Source: Lentisphaeria bacterium UBA1732 (lineage in GTDB: Bacteria; Verrucomicrobiota; Lentisphaeria; Victivallales; UBA1829). Taken from it: a DNA stretch of 64,000 bases. The translations under genes were made by a program, and so were the position numbers. Below are positions 17,855 through 26,827 of this stretch, piece by piece. The notes beneath the pieces are model-generated. The model searched no databases. It saw only the letters and a list, made by a program, of their open reading frames with translations, and was not told the origin of the DNA. The DNA lies in the NCBI GenBank assembly GCA_002315855.1, contig DCIG01000084.1:44549-108548 (forward strand). The letters are read 5' to 3'. How positions within the stretch are numbered: position 1 is the stretch's first letter; the number at the start of each line of letters is the position of its first letter.

Positions 17855-19435
17855 ATGATGCGTATTCGTCTGATTGCCGTCTTTCTGATTCCATTGATAC
17901 TTGTTGCTTTTCCGTTTCTGATGCGACCTGAAGAAGCCGTACATGAACCTGCCTCGGAAACACTTGTCATCATCACGCCTAATTCCGCTCAAATCAAGTA
18001 TGAATTTGAACATGCGTTCCGCAGGCATTACAAAGCCAAAACAGGACATGATATATCCATTGACTGGCGCAGTCCCGGCGGGTCCAGCGACATTGTTCGG
18101 TACATTGACGACAGTTTCACCGTAGCATTCAACCGCTATGCGGAAGACCACGGCATCGCTTGGGATGACAATGTTCACAAGACGTTCAAAAACAAGAATC
18201 TGAAACATGGTGAAAATGAAATTCGCGACCTTTTCCTCGACTCCGCTATCGGAATCGGGATTGACCTGTTTTTCGGGGGAGGGACGTATGATCAGTCGAA
18301 TTTCGCGAAAATCGGCTATGCCGTGGATGCCCATGTGAAGGACCGCCATCCCGAATATTTCACCGATGAGGTCATTCCCATGACCTTCGGCGGTGAACAG
18401 CTCTACGACGAAAACGGCGGATATTACGGGTATTGTCTGGCGTCTTTCGGTATTGCTTACAACCCGGAGCGCATCCGGGAAATGAATCTCGCGCCGCCGA
18501 AAAACTGGACAGACCTGACTTCGCCCGCATACTACGGCACACTGTCGCTTTCCGACCCCACGAAATCCGGGTCCATTACGAAATGCTATGAGATGATTAT
18601 TCAGCAGGCGATGCAGGAGCACGGTCCTGAAAAAGGCTGGGCGGAAGGCTTCCGGCGCATCAAACTCATGACCGCCAATGCGCGTACCATTACCGACAGT
18701 GCCAGCAAAATTGTATCCGATGTTTCTTCCGGTGAGGCAGCGGCGGGCATGTGCATTGACTTTTACGGGCTGAGCGAAGCCGAATGGACGCTGATGACTT
18801 CGGGCAAAAAAAGACTGATTTATCAGATGCCGCAGGGCGGGTCCGGTGTTTCCGCCGATCCCATCCAGCTTCTGCGCGGTGCGCCGAATCGCAAGGCCGC
18901 CGAAGAATTTATTGATTTCCTCCTGTCTCCGGAAGGCTCTGCACTGTGGCTGCTGAAAGCCGGGGTGCCGGGAGGTCCCGTGAAATATGCCCAGCTTCGC
19001 CCCTCGATACGCAAGGATTTACCTGCGAAACTTGATCCTGCCCAAATGAGTTTCCCCGATTACCGTCCCTACGAGGAAATCGGCGGTTTCGTGTATCATG
19101 GCGAATGGACGGGTCGATATTTCACATTAATCCGCGTTCTGATCAAGTGTGCCGTCCTTGACCCCGCCGATGAACTTCGTGCCGCATGGCAATCCATTTT
19201 AGCGCATGGCGGACCGGAGGCAAATCAGGATGCCATGAATGCACTTCTTGAGCTGCCTGTCCCGTATGAAAAGGCGGCAGAGGGGGCATCTGCGCTGGCA
19301 GGTTCTGCGGTCGAGGCTACCACAACCAGACGGATATGGACGGAAAACGCGTGGCAAAGTTACCGCCGCATTCGGGAACAGCTTGATGCTTCTGACGATT
19401 TGCCGGCGTCCGTTCAGGGAGGTTCTCGTCCATGA
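17855..19435 (+). CDS. ABC transporter substrate-binding protein, unusually long
   Basis: The start is ATG at 17855 or 17858, just after the ATPase stop; the open frame reaches back to 17786 within the ATPase gene. Signal peptide: MMRIRLIAVFLIPLILVAF. The 526-residue protein has a family-1 solute-binding core (LVIITPNSAQIKYEFEHAF at the start; YGYCLASFGIAYNPERI, NWTDLTSPAYYGTLSLSDPTKSGS in the middle), as in FbpA-like iron binders. It is about 180 residues longer than the usual ~340, with an extra C-terminal domain after the PDYRPYEEIGGFVY region. It ends with ATGA overlap onto the permease. Confidence 0.85.
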   Translation: MMRIRLIAVFLIPLILVAFPFLMRPEEAVHEPASETLVIITPNSAQIKYEFEHAFRRHYKAKTGHDISIDWRSPGGSSDIVRYIDDSFTVAFNRYAEDHGIAWDDNVHKTFKNKNLKHGENEIRDLFLDSAIGIGIDLFFGGGTYDQSNFAKIGYAVDAHVKDRHPEYFTDEVIPMTFGGEQLYDENGGYYGYCLASFGIAYNPERIREMNLAPPKNWTDLTSPAYYGTLSLSDPTKSGSITKCYEMIIQQAMQEHGPEKGWAEGFRRIKLMTANARTITDSASKIVSDVSSGEAAAGMCIDFYGLSEAEWTLMTSGKKRLIYQMPQGGSGVSADPIQLLRGAPNRKAAEEFIDFLLSPEGSALWLLKAGVPGGPVKYAQLRPSIRKDLPAKLDPAQMSFPDYRPYEEIGGFVYHGEWTGRYFTLIRVLIKCAVLDPADELRAAWQSILAHGGPEANQDAMNALLELPVPYEKAAEGASALAGSAVEATTTRRIWTENAWQSYRRIREQLDASDDLPASVQGGSRP

Positions 19436-21099
19436 ATCGATTTTTCAGCTATATTCTTGCTTGTCTCACGCTGATTTTCTTCGTACTTTTCCTCTTTATT
19501 CCGCTTTTTACGGTCGTGCGCGAGGGATGCGATCCTGCAATATTCCGTGAAGTCCTGCGCAGCCGTCTGTACATGCAGGGACTGCTCAATGCCGTGCTGA
19601 TTTCTCTGGTTACAACAGCTCTGGTAACGCTGATTTCCGTTCCTTTGGCATCGCTGTATGACCGATGGAATTTCCCCGGCAAAAGCGCGTGTTCCGTCAT
19701 GATGATGGCACCGATGATTCTGCCGCCTTTTGTGGGAGCTCTGGGATTCCGGCAGCTGCTCGGACATTATGGTGTGCTGAACAGCATTCTCACTTCCTGC
19801 GGACTTCCTCCGGTGGATTGGCTGGGCGGATCAGGCCGTTTCTTTTCGGTTTGCGTGATTGAGGCACTGCACCTGTACCCCATTATGTACATGAACCTCA
19901 TTGCCGCATTTGCCAATATTGATCTGGCACAGCTCGAATCGGCCCGGAATTGCGGAGCAGGGGCGTGGATGCGCTTCCGTTCGGTGATTCTGCCACTGCT
20001 GAAACCGGGCTTGCTCGCGGGCGGCAGTCTTGTCCTGATCTGGAGCTTCACGGAGCTTGGTACGCCGCTGATGTTCGGCTTCAATACCGTTACTCCGGTT
20101 CAGATTTTCAATGGTGTCATGGAGCTTGGCACAAATCCCTCCGCCTATTCGCTCGTGATTATCATGCTTGCCGTGTCCTGTCTGCTGTATATGCTGGTCA
20201 AGCTCGTTCTTGGACACAGCAGTACCGCCGCCATGTCGAAAGGCGCACCGGGTGCGCAGGCTCAGACCTTGAACGGATGGCGCAAATATCTACCTCTGAC
20301 CGTGTTTATTCTGTTCACCATGGTTTCGGTTTTGCCGCACGTCTGTCTGTTCCTTACGGCTTCTTCTTCCAGCTGGAACGGAACGATTTTGCCCGAAAAA
20401 ATCACGCTTATGCATTATCGCAATGCGTTGTCGGACAAACTTGTCGTCCCCGGCATTCTGAACAGCATCCGTTATTCTCTGCTTGCGGTCGTGTTTTCGG
20501 TGGCAATCGGTGCGGTTACGGCGTTTCTGTGCAAACGTTCCCGTCTTCGCTTCAGCTGGTTTCTGGATTTGACCGCCATGTCGCCGCTGATGATTCCCGG
20601 CATCGTAATGGCGGTGGGGTTTGTCGGAATGACACTGCGCTATCGCTGGGCACATGTTTTGTTTGATCCCGTTGCAGATCCGGTGATTCTCCTTGCCGTG
20701 GCTTATGCGGTGCGGCGTGTGCCGTATGTTCTGCGTTCTGTGGCGGGCGGATTGGACCAGACCCCAATCGTTTTGGAGGAGGCCTCCCGCAATGCCGGTG
20801 CCGGTGTTTTCCGCACTGTTTTGCGCATTACGGTTCCCCTCGTGATGGCGAATTTGATTGTCGGGGCTCTGTTTGCGTTCAGCTTCTCCATGCTGGAAGT
20901 ATCCGATTCCCTGATTCTGGCACAGAAAACCGAGTTTTATCCGATTACAAAAGCCATTTACGAGTTGTCGTCGTATCTTGGTGCAGGACCATGTACTGCC
21001 GCGGCGTTTGGTGTCTGGGCAATGCTGTTTCTGGCATCGTCGCTTGCCGCCGCATCGGTTTTGCTGGGACGCAAGCTCGGCTCTTTGTTCAGCATGTAA
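19432..21099 (+). CDS. ABC transporter permease, fused two-domain (FbpB-like)
   Basis: The 555-residue protein has about twelve membrane helices forming two binding-protein-dependent permease modules in one chain, the arrangement of FbpB/SfuB-type ferric iron permeases. The ATPase-docking EAA loops are visible as LESARNCGAGAWMRFRSVILPLLKPG (first module) and EEASRNAGAGVFRTVLRITVPLV (second). A single gene for both halves explains why only one permease gene is present. Inner membrane. Translation is coupled to the binding protein by a 4-base overlap. Confidence 0.92.
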   Translation: MNRFFSYILACLTLIFFVLFLFIPLFTVVREGCDPAIFREVLRSRLYMQGLLNAVLISLVTTALVTLISVPLASLYDRWNFPGKSACSVMMMAPMILPPFVGALGFRQLLGHYGVLNSILTSCGLPPVDWLGGSGRFFSVCVIEALHLYPIMYMNLIAAFANIDLAQLESARNCGAGAWMRFRSVILPLLKPGLLAGGSLVLIWSFTELGTPLMFGFNTVTPVQIFNGVMELGTNPSAYSLVIIMLAVSCLLYMLVKLVLGHSSTAAMSKGAPGAQAQTLNGWRKYLPLTVFILFTMVSVLPHVCLFLTASSSSWNGTILPEKITLMHYRNALSDKLVVPGILNSIRYSLLAVVFSVAIGAVTAFLCKRSRLRFSWFLDLTAMSPLMIPGIVMAVGFVGMTLRYRWAHVLFDPVADPVILLAVAYAVRRVPYVLRSVAGGLDQTPIVLEEASRNAGAGVFRTVLRITVPLVMANLIVGALFAFSFSMLEVSDSLILAQKTEFYPITKAIYELSSYLGAGPCTAAAFGVWAMLFLASSLAAASVLLGRKLGSLFSM

Positions 21100-21291
21100 A
21101 TGTTGATGAAAAAATCATCATTTTTGTACTCATCCTGTTGTTCCGGCAATCTTTTTTTCATTTTTTTAGAGACGATTCAGAAGAAATAAGTTGTTTTCTT
21201 TGAAATTTGGAGTATATTTTTTTAAAGGTTTCTTTATTCTTTAAAGAAGCCACGCATTTTCCCGCATCATTTTTCAAGGATTTTCTTTCAC

Positions 21292-22905
21292 ATGTCCACC
21301 AAACCGGTCATCCAAATTTATGACTCTACGCTCCGAGACGGCGCTCAGGGGGAACATGTGTCGTTTTCCAAATGCGACAAACTGGAAATCGCGGTGCTTC
21401 TGGACAAACTTGGAGTTGCCTACATTGAGGGCGGCTGGCCCGGCTCCAATCCCACCGATGATGAATTTTTTCAGGAAGCCTCCAAGCTGAAATTCCAGTA
21501 TGCGAAATTATGCGCATTCGGCTGTACCCGCCGTAAAGATATTCGGGTGGAAGACAGTCCGAATCTTCGTATGCTGCTGGAGTCCGGCGCACCTGTCTGC
21601 ACGGTTGTCGGCAAAACTTCGCCATGGCATGTTGAACGTGTTTTGGAGACCACTCGTGCCGAAAATCTTGCGATGATTCGTGAATCCTGCCGTTTTCTCT
21701 CGGAGGCGGGACGCGAGGTCATTTTTGATGCGGAACACTTTTTTGATGCTTGGCGTCTCGACAGTGAATACGCTAAAGCTGTTCTTCTGGAAGCTGTTTC
21801 CGGCGGTGCATCCTGCGTTACTCTTTGCGACACCAATGGAGGAATGCTGCCGATTGATATTATGGAAATCACGAAGGAAGCCGCCCGGATAATTCCGTCG
21901 GATGTTGTTCTGGGGATCCATTGTCATAACGATTCCGGTGTGGCGGTTGCAAATTCCATTGTTGCGGTTCGGAGCGGCGCACAGCTTGTGCAAGGCACAT
22001 TCAACGGCATTGGCGAACGCTGCGGCAATGCCAATCTCAGCACGATTATTCCTGATTTTGAACTGAAGACCAATTTCTCATGTCTTCCGGTCGGTCATCT
22101 TTCCCTGCTGAAGCCAGCCAGCGATTTCATTTGTGAAAAATGCAATATGCGCCCGGATTTGCACGCGCCTTTTGTCGGCTCCAGTGCATTTGCGCACAAA
22201 GCGGGGCTGCATGTGGATGCCATATCAAAAAATCCCATGACGTTTGAGCACGTCAAACCGGAACTTGTCGGCAACCGCAGACGCGTTTTGATTTCCGATT
22301 TATCGGGGCGCGGCAGTCTTTCCATGAAAGCCGAGGAATTTGGTTTCGACCTCCGGGATGCGCGCATTGGCAATGCCGGTCTGGAAGAACTGAAACGCCG
22401 CGAAAATGCAGGGTATGAGTACGAGTCCGCCGAAGCATCGTTTATTGTGCTGATGCACCGCGTGATGAATATGTGGCCCACCTATTTTACTTTGGACGGG
22501 TTCCGTGTCATCATTGAGAAACGCTCGGCACAGGACAAGGTCGTTTCGGAAGCGACAGTCAAATTGACCGTCAATGGACAGTCTCAGCTGACCGCCGCCG
22601 AAGGCGATGGCCCGGTGAATGCCCTTGACCTGGCTCTCCGCAAATCTCTGGAAGTTTTCTATCCCGCTTTGCGCGACGTCTCCCTGATTGACTACAAAGT
22701 GCGGATTCTGGAATCCATAAACGGCACTGCCGCTCAGACACGTGTCCGCATTCAGAGCCGCGACAGCACCGGTGTCTGGGATACCGTCGGAGTCAGTGAA
22801 AACATTATTGAAGCGTCCTGGATTGCCCTTGTGGACTCTGTGGAATACGCTTTGTTCAAAAAACATATCGAACCATCCATCCATGACGAAGGAAAGAAAC
22901 AATGA
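21292..22905 (+). CDS. cimA: (R)-citramalate synthase
   Basis: The 537-residue enzyme condenses acetyl-CoA and pyruvate to citramalate, opening the threonine-independent isoleucine route. The catalytic TIM barrel begins YDSTLRDGAQGEHVSF, has the metal-binding pair in GIHCHNDSGVAVANS, and LCDTNGG. The Gly-rich VQGTFNGIGERCGNANL is typical of the family. A C-terminal LeuA allosteric domain follows (about 400-525). The length and the DGAQGE variant distinguish CimA from 2-isopropylmalate and homocitrate synthases. Upstream (21227-21252) is an inverted repeat GGTTTCTTTA..TAAAGAAGCC that could be an operator. Confidence 0.9.
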   Translation: MSTKPVIQIYDSTLRDGAQGEHVSFSKCDKLEIAVLLDKLGVAYIEGGWPGSNPTDDEFFQEASKLKFQYAKLCAFGCTRRKDIRVEDSPNLRMLLESGAPVCTVVGKTSPWHVERVLETTRAENLAMIRESCRFLSEAGREVIFDAEHFFDAWRLDSEYAKAVLLEAVSGGASCVTLCDTNGGMLPIDIMEITKEAARIIPSDVVLGIHCHNDSGVAVANSIVAVRSGAQLVQGTFNGIGERCGNANLSTIIPDFELKTNFSCLPVGHLSLLKPASDFICEKCNMRPDLHAPFVGSSAFAHKAGLHVDAISKNPMTFEHVKPELVGNRRRVLISDLSGRGSLSMKAEEFGFDLRDARIGNAGLEELKRRENAGYEYESAEASFIVLMHRVMNMWPTYFTLDGFRVIIEKRSAQDKVVSEATVKLTVNGQSQLTAAEGDGPVNALDLALRKSLEVFYPALRDVSLIDYKVRILESINGTAAQTRVRIQSRDSTGVWDTVGVSENIIEASWIALVDSVEYALFKKHIEPSIHDEGKKQ

Positions 22906-23273
22906 GCCGCAGATTTATTCTGATCATGATGATCCTGTTAAGTACATCATTTTACTTTATGCCTCAGCCGAAAGCCAGAGCTATCGACCCGGTTACGCTT
23001 GCCATCCTGACCCCGATTGCCATTAAGGGCGCACAGATACTTGCCCCGTATGTCCTTCGCGGGCTTCAGAATATGGGAATTGTGTTTCTGCGTTCCCTGA
23101 AGCACTTGATTTCCGTTTTCAAAATCCCGCTGGGTGTCCTGGAAAGCACCGTTGGTGCCTTGTGGTTCTTTCGGAGCGGAGTCGTTCATATAGCGCAGGG
23201 CTTCTGGGGTATCTGCTGCTTCGCGGGGAATATCCTGATTTTGCCTGTCGCGGCGTTCGGCATCGGGGTATAG
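22902..23273 (+). CDS. Small secreted or membrane protein, unknown
   Basis: The ATG overlaps the cimA stop, so it is co-translated with cimA. The 123-residue product has an N-terminal hydrophobic signal (LIMMILLSTSFYFMPQPKARA) and two or three further hydrophobic stretches (PVTLAILTPIAIKGAQILAPYVL; WGICCFAGNILILPVAAFGIGV). It is basic and Gly/Leu rich. No family is recognised. Its position between cimA and a DUF721 gene gives no functional clue. Confidence 0.65.
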   Translation: MSRRFILIMMILLSTSFYFMPQPKARAIDPVTLAILTPIAIKGAQILAPYVLRGLQNMGIVFLRSLKHLISVFKIPLGVLESTVGALWFFRSGVVHIAQGFWGICCFAGNILILPVAAFGIGV

Positions 23274-23294
23274 CGGAGTTCCCCGCTGCCGAAC

Positions 23295-23741
23295 ATGAAA
23301 GAAGAAGATAATCTCCCGCCTGAGGGAAATTCCACAAATTTCACCCGCATGAAACTTGCGTCCATGATGAAAGAATGGTATGGCGAGGATGCCGGACGCG
23401 GTGAAATGCTGAAACATTTGCCGCAGTTTCAGTCCATCGGTGATGTGATGTCCCGTGTTACCGGGAAGACTTTACCGAAAAGCGTATGGTTCTTCTCACA
23501 GATTGCGGCTTCATGGAGTACCATTGCGGGAAGTGTGGCGGAAAAACATACCATCCCCGTTTCTCTCTTTGAGAAAACTCTTCTGGTGGAAATCGCTCAT
23601 CCGGCTTATCTGATGGCATTGAATACGCCTCGCGTGAAAAATGCCATTCTCGCACGGGTTGCCGATTTAATCGGCGAAGGTCATTGTACCTCTGTGCAGT
23701 TTGTCCCTTGCGGACGTAAAGCACGTACCCCTTCCACGTGA
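23295..23741 (+). CDS. DUF721/DciA-like protein
   Basis: The 148-residue product has the DUF721 fold: an N-terminal QSIGDVMSRVTGK segment, the W in AASWSTIAGSVAEKHTIPVSLFEKTLLVEIAHPAYLMAL and a C-terminal strand. Related DciA proteins load the replicative DNA helicase in bacteria lacking DnaC/DnaI. The N-terminal 45 residues are charged and probably disordered. The assignment rests on the short conserved core, so the helicase-loading role is inferred from the family. Confidence 0.7.
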   Translation: MKEEDNLPPEGNSTNFTRMKLASMMKEWYGEDAGRGEMLKHLPQFQSIGDVMSRVTGKTLPKSVWFFSQIAASWSTIAGSVAEKHTIPVSLFEKTLLVEIAHPAYLMALNTPRVKNAILARVADLIGEGHCTSVQFVPCGRKARTPST

Positions 23742-23795
23742 TTCCGCATGTCCGGGGAGATGGTTCTCATATTTCCCCGTTTTTTTTATAGAAAT

Positions 23796-23814
23796 GCTGA
23801 TTTCAAAAGTCATT
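23796..23814 (+). repeat. Dispersed 19-bp motif, copy 2
   Basis: GCTGATTTCAAAAGTCATT, identical to the copy at 52211. A partly complementary arm (CTTTTGATTTCAGC, 23845-23860) follows, so the birA leader can form a hairpin just before its ribosome binding site (AAGGAG). Confidence 0.6.
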
Positions 23815-23882
23815 CATGATGAAATATCAAGTCTTTCGGCGGTTCTTTTGATTTCAGCTCAAAAAAAGGAGTAAACCCTGCA

Positions 23883-24593
23883 ATGCAGTTTTTTGATGTC
23901 CTTGATTCAACCAATACTTACGCCAAACAGCATTTTGCTGAATTGTCCGATGGCGAATTGATTGCCGCCGGCGAGCAGACCGCCGGACACGGACGTCTTG
24001 GGCGTGTTTGGAAATCTCCCCGCGGCAACATCTTTGCCAGTTTCGTGATCAAAAATCTTTCCAATCCTTTTCTTGGCGTTGTGGCTTCTTCTCTGGCTGC
24101 CTTGGATTTGATTCGCCATTTATGTCCGGATCATGATTTCTATATCAAGTGGCCGAATGACATCTTCCATGGGCGCTCGAAAATTTCCGGCATCCTTTCC
24201 GAATTTGTCCGCACTACTGCTGAGTCCGGGCTGGTGGTCGGCATCGGCATTAATATCTCTCTGACGGAAGAAGACCTGGCGAAAATCGGACAGCCTGCCG
24301 TTTCCATGTTCTCTCTGACCGGATGTACCTGCGACTTGATGGATACGCTCCTGATGTTTGAACACCGTTTGCGCCAGAATGTCGTTTTGCTCCGCACGGA
24401 GCCTGCCGCCGTCTTTCATCGCTGGAAAATCGAGAATGCTCTGATTGGGCGCGAGGTCGTTTTCGATGTTGCTGACGGCACTGTTTTGGAGGGTACATTC
24501 CACGATATTGCGGATGACGGCTCTGCTGTTTTGCATCTTGCGGACGGCACAGTGAAGAACCTTTCCTGCGGCGATGTCCGCCTCCGCATGTAG
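23883..24593 (+). CDS. birA: Biotin-protein ligase (class I)
   Basis: The 236-residue enzyme activates biotin with ATP and attaches it to the biotin carboxyl carrier protein. The biotinyl-AMP loop AGHGRLGRVWKSPRGNIFAS, the KWPNDI motif and the GIGINI strand are visible, followed by a small C-terminal SH3-like domain. There is no N-terminal helix-turn-helix, so it is a ligase only and not a repressor. The ATG follows AAGGAG. It ends against the convergent AbiE genes with no strong terminator visible. Confidence 0.93.
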   Translation: MQFFDVLDSTNTYAKQHFAELSDGELIAAGEQTAGHGRLGRVWKSPRGNIFASFVIKNLSNPFLGVVASSLAALDLIRHLCPDHDFYIKWPNDIFHGRSKISGILSEFVRTTAESGLVVGIGINISLTEEDLAKIGQPAVSMFSLTGCTCDLMDTLLMFEHRLRQNVVLLRTEPAAVFHRWKIENALIGREVVFDVADGTVLEGTFHDIADDGSAVLHLADGTVKNLSCGDVRLRM

Positions 24594-24675
24594 TCGACGC
24601 TTCCTTCGCACTATTTTCCCCGATTTCCTCAAGATTCCCAAGTCTCCAAATCCTGTTTCCTGCAGCCTTAATCAG

Positions 24676-25450
24676 TTAAAGTCCGTAATAATCAATAAAC
24701 CTCGTGCGGTACTGGTCAATCATCTCTTGACTGGAGGAGAATCTCAGTGATTGGAAAATCGCTTTCCATTCAGGATTTTCTTCTGAAAATATCTGAATGA
24801 ACTTCCTTAAATCTGCCCGAATCTGATCAGGAAGATTCGTTTCAGACTTCCCGATAAGCGTTCCCAGTAAACGAAATACATCGTTTCGATGTTTCCGTAA
24901 ATCATCGTGTCGTATTGAAGCTGGATTGTTTTCACTTTGAGCTTCCAAATTCAGATAGGCACAGACCTTGAATGCGATTAATGCTTCTGTATTCAGACAG
25001 GGCAGTCCCTGTTGTGCGATGCAGTGAGCAAGAGCATAATTGTAGTATTCAGTGCTCAATATGATAGCGGACATACTGCGGATGTAATCATCTTCCGAAA
25101 TAGGGGTGTATTTCAAGTCCGAAAACTCAGGGAAAAGACTGCGAGACAGCAATTCAATTTGAGGTGGATAACCATCGGTTTCAGGCTTCTCAAAACGATA
25201 AACGATAGAAATGCCGCTTATCATCCTTTGAAAGATAACATTGATATTTCCCGTTTCGAATAAACTCATGAAATTTCTCGGCAAATTCCAAATTTACATT
25301 TTCAAGCAGCACCGGCATATCAATATCTTTTGTCGCTCGAAATCCGCCTGTTTCGGACAGGGGCAATTCACAGGCTGTTCCTCCGATGAGGATAAAATGT
25401 TCTGTGTGTTTTTGAAAATGTCCCTGAAAAAGGTCAATCCCTCTTACCAT
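24676..25450 (-). pseudogene. AbiEii-type nucleotidyltransferase toxin, frameshifted
   Basis: The 5' frame (25190..25450, from ATG at 25450) holds the nucleotidyltransferase motif: HFILIGGTACELPLSE then FRATKDIDM, the GG..DxD pattern of the AbiEii/DUF1814 toxins. The 3' frame (down to 24676) continues the family sequence FEKPETDGYPPQIELLSRS, ALIAFKVCAYL and DDLRKHRNDVFRLLGTL. The two frames join exactly at a 7-bp tandem duplication (25194-25207); removing one copy restores HFYRFEKPETDG and one protein of about 255 residues. As written, translation stops at residue 86, so the toxin is inactive unless a fraction of cells or ribosomes restores the frame. It overlaps the upstream antitoxin-like gene by 7 bases. 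Confidence 0.85.
25194..25207. repeat. 7-bp tandem duplication causing the frameshift
   Basis: AACGATA is present twice in direct succession on the plus strand (TATCGTT twice on the coding strand). Seven is not a multiple of three, and one copy gives the intact reading frame. Confidence 0.9.
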
Positions 25451-26451
25451 TGAAAAGCCTCCATCATATTTCGTAGTTCGCTTGCGACACGTGGATCCGA
25501 ATCATCCTTTAAGGAAAGATAAAGCGAAAGTTTATCCGCTGTTTTACCGTCTTCAGACAGTAAATTTGGATTATATTTCCACAATTCCAGATAATCTCCG
25601 CTGAACTCGCGTATTTCGTTTTGTCCAAATTTTTTGCCGCGTCCATAGATGGCGTAGGTCGGATTTTCATTATCATTCAGCATCGTGAGTTTTGACAAGG
25701 CGGAAATTCCGGCAAGAACACTGTTTTCCTGCGGTTTATCAATACGAATCCGCTTTATGACGGGAGAAGTTAGTTTGTCCTGCATTTTTTCCCAGAGACT
25801 ATGTCGATCGTATAGGAATACAAGTGATTTCATTTTGCGGACAGTTGCCGTTTGTACGATTTCGGACTGTTCCAATTCCTTGACTGAACGTGAAATATAT
25901 ACTTTGTTAATGTTCATGTTTTTTTGCAGAGACTGAAAAGACAATTCATTCCCGTGCTCTTTGTATAATAAATGCCGGAGCAGAATTACTTGTGCCAAAG
26001 GTGAAAGAAAATCTCTGTTTGGGGACACTTTTGTGTTGAACTTGTCTTCTCGAATCGCAATCATTGTTTCAGAAAAATAAATTTGTACTTCAGGAATTAC
26101 AAAAGGAATGTGTGCTTTGAGCAGGATTTGACAGAATTCTTTGGACTCCCTCGGAAATACAAACAGCAGATTGTCGGGAATCATCTTCTCCAGTATTTTT
26201 TTGTGTGCGATGATTTGTTCTGGCGTCAGTTGTTTTTGATGTTTGCTCATCACCAGAAGACAAGCTCTGCCGAATACTGTTGCACGGCAGAAGTCATAGC
26301 ATGTACTGATGAACAGCGGCAGTTTTTTACGCAGAAGTTTTTCTGATGAAAATATTTCCGTTGTGTCTGATCCGGGCTCCTCCGCCTGATATATGACATC
26401 TCCTCCCAGCGAGGAAACGTAATTTCTCATTTTATTGAATAGGGGATTCAT
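25444..26451 (-). CDS. AbiEi-like partner: DNA-binding antitoxin/regulator
   Basis: The 335-residue product starts after AAGGAATACC and ends overlapping the nucleotidyltransferase start, the standard AbiE order. Residues about 175-225 form a winged helix (LLRHLLYKEHGNELSFQSLQKNMNINKVYISRSVKELEQSEIVQTA). The C-terminal half contains LAGISALSKLTMLNDNENPTYAIYG, a pattern common in regulators paired with DUF1814 nucleotidyltransferases. In type IV AbiE modules this partner represses the operon and counteracts the toxin. The gene is more AT-rich than its chromosomal neighbours. It appears intact even though the toxin gene is broken. Confidence 0.75.
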   Translation of the reverse strand: MNPLFNKMRNYVSSLGGDVIYQAEEPGSDTTEIFSSEKLLRKKLPLFISTCYDFCRATVFGRACLLVMSKHQKQLTPEQIIAHKKILEKMIPDNLLFVFPRESKEFCQILLKAHIPFVIPEVQIYFSETMIAIREDKFNTKVSPNRDFLSPLAQVILLRHLLYKEHGNELSFQSLQKNMNINKVYISRSVKELEQSEIVQTATVRKMKSLVFLYDRHSLWEKMQDKLTSPVIKRIRIDKPQENSVLAGISALSKLTMLNDNENPTYAIYGRGKKFGQNEIREFSGDYLELWKYNPNLLSEDGKTADKLSLYLSLKDDSDPRVASELRNMMEAFQW

Positions 26452-26478
26452 GGTATTCCTTTTTTTTGATTGAAGATT

Positions 26479-26511
26479 TGTAACTATATATAAGTTACAT
26501 TCAAAATGTAA
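26479..26511 (-). promoter_or_regulatory. Putative operator of the AbiE-like operon
   Basis: Two overlapping inverted repeats lie 28-60 bases upstream of the antitoxin start: TGTAACT-ATATATA-AGTTACA (26479-26499) and TTACATT-CAA-AATGTAA (26495-26511). AbiEi proteins are known to bind inverted repeats over their own promoter, and the central TATATA could serve as the -10 region. The remainder of the gap up to ruvA (26512-26827) shows no credible gene. Confidence 0.55.
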
Positions 26512-26827
26512 TAATTCAAATTAAAACTGTAATTTTCTGATATAAAACTGATTTTCCGATAATGCTCAAGCTCAAAAACAATGCTTCCCGTCCCCCTCCG
26601 TCGCACCTTTCGCTTCCCGCATTGTGCTCCCGTTTCTGCGTCGTGTCTCTCTGTCCGCATCAGTCTTTCATTCCCTGGATATGTCGATTTTACCTCAAAA
26701 ACTGCACTTTTGTTTGTTTTTTCACAAAAGACGTGTATTGTATATCGCACCGTTTGAATTTGTGCTCCGATGAGCCGGATTTCAGACTCATTGGCTTCTT
26801 TTTCTGTCTTTTCCGGAGTTTTCCCTC

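Noticed and set aside
26484..26750. Minus-strand 88-codon frame upstream of the AbiE pair
   Set aside because: It runs through the operator palindromes and shows no family pattern; it looks like chance.
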